A model generated the notes under the pieces. That model was not told the origin of the DNA. It saw only the letters and a program-made list of their open reading frames with translations, and ran no database searches. This document shows positions 1-12,774 of a stretch of DNA of 64,000 nt, piece by piece. The first letter of the stretch is position 1. Every line of letters begins with the position of its first letter. The stretch spans positions 15,858,853 to 15,922,852 of the forward strand of contig CM012954.1 in the NCBI GenBank assembly GCA_000181795.3. The letters run 5' to 3'. Both the position numbers and the translations under genes were made by a program. This stretch comes from Trichinella spiralis (Eukaryota; Nematoda; Enoplea; Trichinellida; Trichinellidae).

Positions 1-418
1 GAAACGCCACGTCAATATCTTTGAAAGCTTCAGCTTCATCTGTAGCAATAGTGACACCTACAATTGTGAATATTTGTCACTGACAAATTGCAATTTAATC
101 AATTTTTGCACCAGTTGAATTTTAATATACTGCAAAACAATGCAAAAAAAACAAATAATAACAATACTTCGCAAAAGTGGCAATGCACAATCGTCCAATT
201 CCATAGCCACTCCTTCCAGTGCATCTTTCATTGGAGGAATATCGAGCAGTACCAAATCTACTGGCTTAAATTAACAAATGTTTTCAAAAAATAAATTAAA
301 ACAAACAAATTCTTCATTTCACTTTATCTGCTCCGAGAACGTCGCCTTTCGCAATCTGCAAAACAATACAATATCCAATTTGACCAGCGGCTCCGGTCAC
401 CAAAATTCGACTTGCCAT
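1..418 (-). CDS. MDH1: Cytosolic malate dehydrogenase, 5' part (runs off window)
   Basis: NAD-dependent interconversion of malate and oxaloacetate in the cytosol. Three exons are visible: 418-323, 264-168 and 57 to the window edge. The N-terminus carries the Rossmann dinucleotide loop TGAAGQIG. Exon 2 carries the MDH1 signature LVLLDIPP and [11 protein letters not shown]. Exon 3 continues with [18 protein letters not shown], which aligns with the human MDH1 segment after LLKD. The start at 418 puts the first Met four residues before the first beta strand, as in orthologues. Introns are 58 and 110 nt. The rest of the gene lies outside the window. Identity is firm; only the 5' third can be seen. 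Confidence 0.93.
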
Positions 419-1900
419 TGTTAATCAGTGCTGCATTATTGAAATGATTAATGAACAACAACAACTCTATTGCAATGCAATTTCACCTACCTAAAATCAA
501 ACGATTCAATGTAACGATGAAAAATCACTATGTATAGCTATTCTACAGTATTCATAAATTTACCTTCAAGGACATACTTTCAATTGTGCATTTGCTATTA
601 ATAAACGTTAAATTCTATGGAACAAATAATCGCTAGATGTAAAATACATTTTAGTCTGTGTAAAATTTCGTCCTTTATTTGTAAGTAAAGAAAAAATATT
701 TACATTTTTCAATGAACGATCAGTTTAGGTAAATGCATTCTTTTAATAGTTAAATAAGTAAAAAAAATCAAACAAATCGGAAAATGTTATAAAATTTAAC
801 ACATTCGTAAATTTTAAATGTCAAACAACATTATCAAGCATGATCATCAAAAATTTGATCAAACTGTAAATGCACATTGTTTACAGCATTTTTTTGTTTA
901 CACATGACGTGGCACTATGATTTACAGGTAATATTTTGTTGTCTAGCTTCTGATTGTAAGGAAATTTGATTTGGTAATGTTTATTTATTTTATTTATGTA
1001 ATTTCATAATTTCAACACTATGCAATGCATGAAAATGTAAATTCTGTTTTGCAAATTAAAAATACACAAAGAAATGCGAACATAATGAGAAATTTAATAT
1101 TAACATTTTAAATAACAATAAATTTCAATTTCAACAGAAAAATCGATCTTCAAGTGGAAAATAAGTTTTATTCCATTCAAACAGGAAATTGATCACATTA
1201 CTCATTTCAAATGTTGAATTGAATGATTTTTTTTCTTAACAATATTAAAAGTAATTGTTTGAAAATTTCAACAACCATCACGCAATCTTTTGTAAAACAA
1301 CAACAACAGCTCAAATGATTGGCTGGGTTTATATTTTATGCAAATTCAGGAACTGCTTTTATCAATTTCCTGTTCGAAAGAGTATTTGCGAAATGTGAAC
1401 AAATAAAAAAGAAAGATGCATACATTCACGAATATTTGAAATGTCGTCATTGTTATTTTACAACCCTGTTGCTTACTTTGAAAAGTGAGCTTTTAAAATA
1501 AATAATAACTAAATTTAAATCACCGTTGAATTCATAAATATAAGCAAGTGTTGAAAAAAAATTAAATAAAATGATAATAATAATGATGATGAGTCATGAT
1601 ATTTCATAATATTTTGCTTATTGCTCGCTCTGATTAGAAATGTATTGTAATGCTGAGCAGTGTGAAAATTATCCGGAAATTATTGCCGACAATGATCCAT
1701 CCACCTCTGTTCATCATTTCACAATTGCCATATTTGGAACAATTTGCCTCGGTTAGAGGTGGAAAAATTAGGTAGACAGGTTTATTTTGCATACAATGAA
1801 AAAGCTTAGCTAGTTAATAAAAGTATTATAAATAATATTTGTAATAAAGCGCAGAAAGTGTGGTGAAAATAACAAAGCAATTTTGGCAGAAATCATTGAA
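419..1900. other. Intergenic, divergent between MDH1 and first transthyretin-like gene
   Basis: AT-rich DNA with no coding exon I can support. It should hold the upstream regions of both flanking genes. A small open frame at 1319-1501 has no start context or family resemblance. Confidence 0.6.
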
Positions 1901-2438
1901 ATGCAGACAAAATTCTATTTAGCCATTGTTGGATTTCTTGCGGTGATCTTCAATGTGATCAGTTCAGCAGAGGAGTATCAATTATTGGGCATAGAAGGTA
2001 AAATTCAATGCGGCTCAACTAAACTTCCAAATTTGGACGTTGATTTGAAAGTTAATGGTATGTGGAATTTTTGAAAAATTATAATTTTTCTTTGCAATTT
2101 CATTTTCCAAGGTGTAACATTGAATCACTTTGAAACGGACAGAGATGGTGAATTTTCATTGGAAGTTGCCGTAAATGATAGTTCATTATTAATAAATCCA
2201 TCAATCAGCATATGGCATACATGTGGAGAACCACTTGAACAAGTAACTGTTTCAACAGAAAATATTTTTTATTATTCAAATTTTTCTTGTTGTTTAGGGA
2301 TGTCACTTTCAGGTGGATTTAGATTTTCCGGATAAGCCTGAAAGTGATGAATCTTATGAAGGAGAACGTTACGATTTTCATACAATCGACTTGAAAGAGC
2401 TTCCAAATAGCAAGCTTGTTTGTGAATCCAGTTTGTAG
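1901..2438 (+). CDS. Transthyretin-like secreted protein 1
   Basis: Member of the nematode transthyretin-like family (small secreted beta-sandwich proteins, function mostly unknown). Exons are 1901-2057, 2112-2242 and 2298-2438, encoding 142 aa. An N-terminal signal peptide ends near ISSAEE. The mature part follows the family order: GIEGKIQC, then a variable loop, FETDRDGEFSLEV, NPSISIWHTC and GCHFQVDLDFP. The Met at 1901 was chosen because the upstream in-frame codon at 1883 is TTG. The family's cysteines are present (C in the first strand, HTC, GCH). The next gene downstream is a paralogue with the same three-exon structure. AATAAA-like signals follow the stop near 2540. Confidence 0.88.
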
Positions 2439-2847
2439 AAATGAATCATCGTTACAAAATTAAAAAATTGAATCTGTAGTTTTCAACTAAAAATAATTCA
2501 AAAATGTTCGCATTGCAATTGTTTGAAGTGATCTTATTTTGTAAATAAATTTCCATTAACCGTTGTCGGTTTTGTTTCATAACTCAACGAATGATTCTTT
2601 TCTTAATTGTAATCATAATAATTTGTTTACAATTGTATTTAAATTATTTTTAAAATTTCAAAACAACTTCTATTGTTCAAGCAATTTGATTAACCGGATT
2701 TTACGACAAAAACTCCCACTCTTCATTCATTCATTCAGAGAATCAACCGTGTAGCGGAAATGGAACCGGTCCTTTGAACCTGAACCTGAACTTTGAAGCA
2801 TATTAATAAGCATTTTGTTAAAAATTTTGTTCAGTTGAATTTTGAAA
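2439..2847. other. Short intergenic spacer between tandem transthyretin-like genes
   Basis: About 400 bp, AT-rich. It contains the 3' UTR of the upstream gene and presumably the promoter of the downstream one. I see nothing else. Confidence 0.6.
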
Positions 2848-3413
2848 ATGAACAGAAAAATTATAATCTCTCTTCTACTGTCCACATTGACAATCACCAG
2901 CTTTGGTGAGAGAACTTTTCAACTGCGAGGAATCGTATTCTGCGCTTCAAGCCCTGCGACCAATCTGATGGTGAAAATTTACGATAAACGTCAGCAATAC
3001 AAATAAAATTTGTTGTTTGTAAATAATATGTAAATTTTGTTGTATTTTTAGCAATTGATTCAGAATCTCTGCCAAATGAATTGAACAGAACAACAACCGA
3101 CAGCAGTGGATATTTCACACTGGAAGCGACCACTGACGATGACACACCTTTGGAACCGTTTGTGAATATTTGGCACAACTGCTTCGAATCCGTCATGAAG
3201 GTATGCAAAAAAGTGACTAGATGAATTGTAAAAATTTTTTCCCATTCACTAATTTAGCAGCGCTAATTTTAGGGTTGTGATCGAGTGCTGAGAGTTAAAA
3301 TACCGAAAAATTACATAACTCAAGACAAAGAAAACGTGAACACATTCGACTTGGGAAAAATAAATTTGGAATCTCGATTCGAACACATCCGAGAATGCGA
3401 ATGTGAAGAGTGA
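2848..3413 (+). CDS. Transthyretin-like secreted protein 2
   Basis: Second transthyretin-like paralogue, 143 aa, with exons 2848-2989, 3052-3200 and 3273-3413. The signal peptide is MNRKIIISLLLSTLTITSFG. The mature region shows FQLRGIVFC, a loop, TTTDSSGYFTLEA, FVNIWHNCFE and GCDRVLRVKIPKNYI, which is the family layout and includes the C-terminal VKIPK-YI motif that is weak in the first copy. The last coding exon encodes 46 residues in both copies, which supports tandem duplication. Role unknown; other family members are secreted, and one C. elegans member acts in apoptotic cell clearance. Confidence 0.9.
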
Positions 3414-4445
3414 TTTTTTTTGTTTTTTATATTTAAATTCGTACAATCTGCCAATTATTATCGATGATCATGTTTTGATATAAAAAGAAGTGAATGAATA
3501 CCATCATCAATTTTGAGAAGTGTAAAAATTGTTTCCAAATTAAATAAAGCCAGCATTCGAGCATGAAACTGCTAACTAATTGAAATTGTAGGGAAAATAT
3601 ATAATTAGTAGTATTCATTTCAAATTGCTGCTAATTACATACAATTGAAATCAAGTAAACTGAATATAAAACTAGCTTACAGAAAATATTTCAAATCAAC
3701 AACACTAGTTTGTAATATAACAGAGAAGAATATAGAAATTGCCAAAATTACCGAAAAAATAAGTTCACGAATTTGCATATTTTGGAATAGCAAAGATGAA
3801 GGGAAAGAAAAGGCGGAACAGTTGCTTTTCAAATCCGTGACAAGTGCATTTTATTTGCTCAGCAGCTTAACTGAAGATGCATTGACGTGTTGCCTGCCAC
3901 CCGCAGTGGCAGAACATCCAAATACGTGAAATAACCCAGACGAGAGCTGTTCTTCCAAATCAACTTTTGTCAGAAAATTCAATTTTCACATTTCACACGC
4001 TGAAACAATAAATTCTCGTTCGAAAGAGTAATTGTTGTCATTTATTAATTTTTTTTGCTTCATATTAAAAATTGATTGGTGGTGGAGATTATTTAATAAG
4101 AGCTTGCTTGCCCAGAGCGTTTCGGTCGCTTTTGCGTATTGTTGGAGCAGAGAATCTAAATCAAAAGCTTCAGAAGTGAAAAAGTTTCCTCATCTAATTT
4201 GCCCATTGCCGCCAGTTTTTCACAATTCGAATCAGCAGTGCATAAAAGCTCTCTTCATCTAGCTGAAATTGATCTCCAAGTGGTCAACCAAGCCGGCTGG
4301 TAGTTAAGACAAAGAACAGCTCGGGTGGCATTTGTGGGGACTGTTGATTTGATTGTTCAAAGCAAATAAACGTACACTCGCCTTTTGATAGGATCAATTT
4401 GATAACGTTGTATTATTATTGATCCTATGCAAGCCCAAGTCAGGG
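3414..4445. other. Intergenic, upstream of the ion channel gene
   Basis: No supported exon. An open frame at 3645-3929 (94 codons, non-ATG start) shows no domain, and its reading is compatible with chance. Confidence 0.55.
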
Positions 4446-7424
4446 ATGCATTTTCCAACCATGCATTATTCACTGCAACATTTCGTTACTGTCATAATTT
4501 TGTCCGTTGTTTATGATCGACCATTGAATGTTGAGAGTTTGGATTTCAACAATTGGGCAAAAGCACAGATGTCTTGGAAAAAGTATGCTTTAAATTTCAA
4601 AATTAACAAACAACCACCAATTAATATTTTGGTTCGAATTCTGCAGTGAATACAGCAGTAGCGTGTGGAAATTCAGACCATGGCGTGAGCAGTATATTAT
4701 ACGGGAATTGTTGAAAACTTATGATATTAAAACAAGACCCCAGGTGAGTAAAAGTCCTACAACTGACTCAACATCCGGTCCAGACCGTGGTGAGCCCGTG
4801 GTCGTGCACACCGCCCTGATGTTGCAGACGATCAATTCAGTCGACGAAATAAACATGGCAAGTGTAAAAATTAAATCTTCTTTTATCTTTGCTCAAAAAT
4901 ATTTATTAATACTTTGATAATTTGAAAAATCCTCAGCTTATTTCATCGAAAAATAATAATAAAAGTTGAACGTGAAGAAAATTTCAAAATAAAAAAGAAT
5001 TGATCAGAAAAAGATCATTTAATGAACCAACCAGTTTTTGATTGTTGAAGAAGTAATTATATACTTTCGCCAAATTAGTCATTGATCGAATATTTCTTCA
5101 ATTGAGCATTTTACAAAACGTTCCAACAATTGCAAATAAATAAGTATAATTGCCGATTTAAAGAGAATGAAAATGAAAATTTAAATTCTATCCTTTCACA
5201 AGGAATTCAAAGCAAGATTTCGATTTGAACAACGGTGGACAGATGAGAGATTAAATTTCCACCGTTTCAATGATGAAAATGGGAAAAAAATTGAAAATGT
5301 TCACCTCGCCTATGATCAAGTGATCTGGAAACCCGACACATTTTTCCAAAACGAAAAATCCGGTACATTTCACGTTGTTGACCAGCCTAATTGTTTTGTC
5401 AAAATTTTTCCAGATGGAAAAGTGCTCTACAACGTCAGGTTGTCAGAGCATAATTACATTTATTTTTTATTTATTTACATATATATGTATATCATTGAAA
5501 ATATTTTCTTTTCTACAGAATTGGTATGACTTTCTCGTGCGTGATGAATTTGCACAATTATCCGATGGATACACAGGAATGTGTTATTGATTTCGCGAGC
5601 TGTCAGTTAGTTGTGAGGTAGAATACAAGAATGATCAATTACAAAAATGTCACTTTTAAGATGGATATACTACTGAAGATATAATTTATGTCTGGGAAGA
5701 AACACCGATTCACGTCGATCCCCAAGTCACCTCTGTCTTACCGAACATGGCAATAAAAGCAATCACAAATGGCACTTGTACGAGCAAAACGAATACTGGT
5801 AAAAGAATATACACGAAGAAAGAAAAATCACTACTTACTTATTAATAGCTGATTTTGTTTGCTATTTCAGGAGAATACAGTTGCCTTCGGATATCGTTGA
5901 TTTTTGAACGCCAGTTTTCTTTTTTTCTTCTACAACTCTACATCCCGTCCAGTCTGCTGGTCGTTGTGTCCTGCCTTTCTTATTGGATCGACTGGAGAGC
6001 TTCGGCCGGAAGAATGCTACTCACTATTGTCACTCTGCTGACTCTGATCACCCAACATTACAGTAAGATTTCTGTTCGACTAATTTCAAATTTAGTGACC
6101 CAAAAAAATTAATGCGCGCGAAATTAAATTTTTTCAAATTGTATTTATTTTAATTCAAATAATTTTATTATACATTCTTTTTAAATTAAATAAATTTCAA
6201 ATTCAATGTTAAAGATGAAATGTAGTTGACAATAATTACAGTAAACAATTTAGTCATTTGGAAAAATACGATAAATTGCATCAGGTAATTTATTTCTTAA
6301 TATTCTTTATTAATAAGAATGTTTTCGTATAATTTTGAAGTAAATTTTGCAGCTGTAATGTTTCATAGTGATGATGACGTATTCAAATTGAATGACTGTA
6401 ATATTGTTATATTCAAGTGCGAATAAGTACAACTTTTAAAAAATGAGGCTGACAAAATACAGTGGCGATAGGATTTTAATTTTGAGCAAATAAAATTAAA
6501 ATTTATGAGTGAAAAAGTACATTGTTAGGCGTTAGCGCAAATTTGCCACCAGTTTCTTATGCAACAGCTATCGATGTTTGGGTCGGAGCTTGTGTGGTAT
6601 TTGTTTTTACTTCTCTCGTCGAATATGCATTCGTTAACTACATCGGCTTGATACAACAACAAAAAAGAATCGCATCCTCTTATCCCTTTCAACGGCTGTC
6701 CAATGTACAGCAGGATGTATTTGAAAATCTGTGCCAACAATCTACCTCTGGCGAACATCATTCATCACCATCATTTCATGACGAGAAATATGACAAGTAT
6801 TCTTATTTTCACTACGTGAGTATACTTTGCTTTTTAAAGAACAATCCATTTGGTTTATCTTTTCTATGGAATATTTTAATAATTAATCAAATTAATTTTC
6901 AAGTTTTTTTTAATTTCTATCTTTCAAATGACTTTAAAATGTTTGAACTGTTTCAGTTTTTTCATGGCTTACGTTCACGTAAAAATTCAAGACGTCAGCT
7001 ATCGACGAGTAGAACACAAGCAGTTGATGAATTCAACAATACGGAATCGCTGATAATTAAGTACATCAGAGTTTACTTAAATTCAGTATTTTTATAAATA
7101 TGCAATTAATATATATATAAATTTGCTTTTTGGCGATACTTAACATAGATAGTGCTTGAATTTAGCAATCCAGAATTCAGTGCTGAGGAACCATGTTCGT
7201 GTGTCATGTCGCAAAGAGCGCAACGTCGTTTATATCACCAATTACATCTGCCTGCTTTGGACACTGACTTTTACTTTCTGTGGAATGATCGTGCGGAAAA
7301 AATAGATTCCATCTTTCGATACTTAATCCCTATTTGTTTTTTCTTCTTCAATATAGTGTATTGGAGTGTTTATTATATTCCAGTGATGCAAGCAAAGATG
7401 AAAAATCAGTTTTCAGCTCGATAG
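4446..7424 (+). CDS. Cys-loop ligand-gated ion channel, glutamate-gated chloride channel-like
   Basis: Pentameric Cys-loop channel subunit, 557 aa. Exons: 4446-4582, 4647-4857, 5203-5438, 5519-5601, 5661-5798, 5871-6062, 6529-6815, 6957-7070 and 7149-7424. The extracellular domain has [16 protein letters not shown] and the 13-residue Cys loop C202-C216. A second disulfide pair, C262-C273, sits in SKTNTGEYSC, the loop C form of GluCl/glycine receptors. Four membrane segments follow: M1 near 285-305, M2 316-336, M3 in [20 protein letters not shown], and M4 in [15 protein letters not shown]. The M2 entry is ASAGR instead of the usual PAR, and pore positions 2' and 6' are Leu and Val (see findings). 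The 4858-5202 intron appears to start with GC. Exon 8's 3' end is the least certain border. Confidence 0.88.
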
Positions 7425-8262
7425 TATGCTTCAGCATTTTATCAAATTATGTTTCCGTTATTTTACTTTCTACTATGTATATATTTAATCAATTTCATCT
7501 GAAAAGGAACCAGTGCTTTTTCATTTTTGATTCAAAATTAACAGAACGAATGTATAATGTTCTTTCCAATATGTATTTTTCAGCTGCTATGTTTCAAACA
7601 CTAAAAATTCTAATATAAACCTGAAAATCATAAAAATACAGTTTAAACTAATGAAGAAAATTCTTTACCACAAGCCGTAAATTTTAAATTGTTACAAGTG
7701 TTGTGTGATTTTAAATTCGTTTTATTCTAATTAAAATTGCATCAACTTAAAATGGTATAAAAGCATGTTGAATTAGATACTAAAAGCTTCTGTATTTCTT
7801 AGTTTATATTCTTTGATGGTAAACAAAACGTGTTTTATTAGCGAATGTTTATTCGACTAATTGCCAAAATATGTGTTATAAAGTTAATTCTCATCTTAAG
7901 CTAATACGAAAATTTGGAATTTCACAAATAATAATTCGATCAGGAAGCATTTATTTTATTTTAAAGCTTAGTAAACGTGGCGATATTCTTAAAAAAATTG
8001 TCAAATGCGAAAAGGTTACTTCACAGCCATAAACAAATACAATGTGTACGAATCAAATGTCATATAGCAGGTGAGCGATTTTCATTTCAAAATAAAATGT
8101 GCGCAAAGTCTGATTGGTCAACAATGATTATGAAAAATTGTTCGGGGGCAATTTGTAATAAATTAGATGAAACACAGTTGACCATGCATTGTATAATAAC
8201 ATTTTTTTAAAAAAAAGTACACCTATAAATAAATGAATATATACAGAACCTCCCTGCCACAC
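7425..8262. other. Intergenic, convergent 3' ends of the channel and MEMO1
   Basis: AT-rich sequence between two converging genes. Two short open frames (7334-7618, 7977-8210) have no recognisable content. No other feature seen. Confidence 0.6.
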
Positions 8263-10315
8263 CTACGCCGGCTTGAATACAAGAGAGCCGGCCGCATAGC
8301 TGACCGACGAGTCGTGCATTGATCGACAATGATTCGACTGCGAATAGTGCAAAAATTGAAAATCGCCTCGACGATTATTAATTTCATGTAAATGTTCCGT
8401 TGCCTAAATTGATTATACACATATAGACAGATATAATTTTCCAAGTGGAAGAAGAAATATGCCATTTTGAGATTTGTCACCTGCAATAATACGGATATTG
8501 GATGTCGACCACAGATTGTATTGCCGGTACGTTTTAAATAATCATTGAATGCCGCAGAGTCGAGATTTTCAATAATTTTCATACCTTCACGATCCAATCG
8601 CTCGATGCTGGAATGAATCTCACCACCAGTTTTGTCGTATTTTGTAAAATGAAATCGATGTCCTGAAAAAGTGAAATATGTATGATTCGATGGCAAAGAA
8701 GAAGAAAACCAATTATTGTCTATAGCGTTTGTTTTACTATTCGCAACAGCATTTATTCAAAATCCATTCATTGTTCAATGATAAACGCATAATTTCTATT
8801 TGAACAATTATATATATATATTTACCATTTTTCACAATACATTATTTTCAATTGAACAAAATAAAACCAACCAATAATTATATACGGGACTATTTTTAAA
8901 TTATGAGTTGTGATTAATGATCAGAGAAGCGAGATATATTGCCAAATAGTCAGATTCACTAAAATACTAATTTGTCATTCATGCTTGGGTTCACTTTGTG
9001 CACGTGAAGTGAATAAAATTGAAGAAAGAATGCAACGGTGAAAACAGAAAGTCAAACAAACAGTGAACAACAATGCCGCAAGTAATTCTTGAAAATTATT
9101 TTTCATCATCAACAATTGATATCTTTCAAAACTGACATAATGGTATTTGGGTGTGAATTATTTGAATGGGAGGAAATTGTTCTGACATTTTCCAATGATA
9201 AAAGCTTTACAAAAATAATAAGTGGCTAATAAAGCTTTTTGGTGGTTTGGGTGTGGGGGGGGACTCATGTAAAAATCAATAGCAAAAAATTGCAAAATTG
9301 AAAACGATCATGCCGCCCATTATAATACATAAACAAAAAGTATTACACAGTTATCGAAAATAGTGAATGAAATTTGTCCCCCTCCTCCCCCCCCCAAAAA
9401 AAAAGAGATTAAGAAAAATAAATCAATGGAACAAAATGAAAAAATGATAAATCTGCTTCACTTACCCCAGTGGCAAAAGTCGGTTGAAATGATGAACAAG
9501 TTTCTATCGTCGGCTAAATAGCGGGATAAAATGCGACCATAAGCAGATTGGCGAGAGGGTGTCAAGCTGCCAACCAAAATTGGAACTATCGTGAAAGCGC
9601 CCTTGCGACTCTGCATGACATGCGCAATGTAAGGCAGCTGCATCTCGATGCTGTGCTCGGCGGTGTCAGTTAGCAATTCCATCTTTTCAAACAGTCCAGT
9701 TTCGATCAGTTCATTGTTCACTGATTTGGAAAAAGCAAAATTTTTTCGATGAAGTTATCATTTTTCAAAAATACTAATATATATATATATTAAAATTTAC
9801 CCTGCTGATCGACCGTTAAATTGTAAAAAGGCGTTCCGTAAGAATTGAATTTGCTCACAGCACAGCCTGACAGGCAAACGTGGTGTGAAGGCCCCAAAAT
9901 AAATATCCTATCACTAAAAATGACAAATCAATAAAACCAATACTTATTGAAATATTCACTTCCAGTACTTTATCGTTGATAATTAAATTATATACAAAAA
10001 ATAATCAGTGAAAAAAATGAAAAAAAATTTACACTGTATTTGGATCGATTTGCTTATATGCATACGCTGCACTGGCACCGCAGTAGCAGTAACCTGCATG
10101 GCTGAAATTACATACACATCCTCAATAATCTGCTGATGATAGATACTATTAAATTGACTTCTCTCATACGGTGAAATGATTGCTTTTGCTGGACCGTGGT
10201 TAGTCTTCACGGCAGAAAGCCAGTCTTCAAGTTGACTTCTGAGGTCTTCTTCGTTGGCTGAGTACCAACTTCCAGCGTGTGAACAGGGGCGGCAAGATTC
10301 TTTCTGCTTGTCCAT
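8263..10315 (-). CDS. MEMO1: MEMO1 family protein
   Basis: MEMO1 resembles class III non-haem dioxygenases; it acts in cell motility signalling, and redox/copper-handling roles have been proposed. The protein is 301 aa (human is 297). Exons: 10315-10170, 10101-10033, 9913-9801, 9720-9466, 8662-8481 and 8403-8263. Conserved blocks in order are [82 protein letters not shown] and [11 protein letters not shown]. The histidines of HAGY, SHH, EHS and CHW match the family's putative metal-site region. The start at 10315 gives an N-terminus one residue longer than human; an upstream in-frame Met at 10372 is possible but unneeded. The 803-nt intron at 8663-9465 carries a long G-rich run on the transcribed strand. 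Confidence 0.94.
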
Positions 10316-11083
10316 TGCTTGTCGACCAATAGGCAGTGAAGCGGATACCAGTACCTGAGCCTTTGACCACACTGAAGTGAACCCGAGGCAAAATTTACAG
10401 ATAAAAATTCAAATGGCTAAATTCGAGCGACGAGTTGAAATCAAAGCAGCTCATCGACGACAAAATAAACCAACAACGCACAGCACCCACTTTAAGAAGG
10501 AGTATTTGTTAGGTTACCGTATTTACTAACAATAAAATCAAGTACAAACGGCATATTCAATAGAGTAAAATTTTTAAGAATTTTAGAGTAAAATTAAGTG
10601 ATTATATTCTAGAATTTCAAAGAAACTCAGACAGAAATTGTATCTACTTTGCAAGTAAAGTAAACAAAGCTTGAGAATGACCTAGACCTTCACTTGATGA
10701 AAATAAAGATTATAAATAATTTTCATTGATCAGTAAAATGACTGGTTAAAACTGTATCCTTGATGTTATACTTCAAAGAGAATTATTAAATGCAAAATTA
10801 AAATAAACGAAACTGACGTTCAAGCTTAATGAATATACTTTTCAAGGCATTCAAACACTTTTTGAGAATTATCGTAACCATTTTTTACTGGTTTTCCAAT
10901 TTTTTCACAAATTTTATTAAAATATAAAACAAAAGCATAACAATTATTAAAACATTTCGTGTACGTATTAAAAATACACAACTGTTATTGCATTGTTTTT
11001 AGTAAAAACAAGATTGCGATATTAGATCTGAAAATTCGATACTAATTTTCATTCCAAATTATTTATTGTATAAACGGCTTCTA
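10316..11083. other. Intergenic between MEMO1 5' end and YIPF4 3' end
   Basis: AT-rich. It includes the MEMO1 upstream region and the YIPF4 3' UTR. I see no additional gene. Confidence 0.6.
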
Positions 11084-12136
<1,053 letters not shown>

Positions 12137-12774
12137 TTTATTTATAACGCTGTCACAATTGTCACAGTACCGTCAGGCAAAAAAAAATCAAGTCAAGTTT
12201 TCATTATGTAATGTTTTTGATAAAAAGTGTGTTTCTCTGATGATGAATATAGTTCATAAAATGAAAATAAATCAAATAAAATTGCATTTTTACATTTATT
12301 ATGTTACACAAAATGGACAACACATGATATGTCTTTTATATTATGAAAATCAAGTTACATTATAATAAACATTTCATTAATTTAGATTTTTTGAAATATA
12401 TTCTGAGATTTAGTAGAAAACGGTCGCCTTTACTTCATTTTTCAAAATAAGATCAGGTTAATTACCCGATATTTTGATGTTAAAATTTTGTGTTTATTAA
12501 CAAATATGCTTAAAATTATATTAAAAAACATTTTTTTATCTGCTAATGCGAATAAAATACATTTTATTTATTCACTTAATTATTCCTGCATGTTGTTTAT
12601 TACAGTATTATGATTAATATGTGACAGTTTGCTTTGGCTTCGACTGGAATGCTGTTTGAATGATGCTAAAAATGGTTGACGTTGCTTAGTTTCTTGAAGG
12701 TAATCAATAGAATTCATCTTTAGTTAATCATCTGGAAAATATATTAGTCGTTTTAAGATCTTTGCAACATTGCC
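12137..12774. promoter_or_regulatory. Divergent upstream region of YIPF4 and TPRA1
   Basis: This 638-bp region separates two divergently oriented start codons and must contain both promoters. It is AT-rich with no clear TATA box or repeat. The regulatory label is inferred from position only. Confidence 0.45.

Noticed and set aside
3645-3929. 94-codon open frame after the transthyretin-like genes
   Set aside because: Non-ATG start, no domain, low-complexity AT-rich composition.
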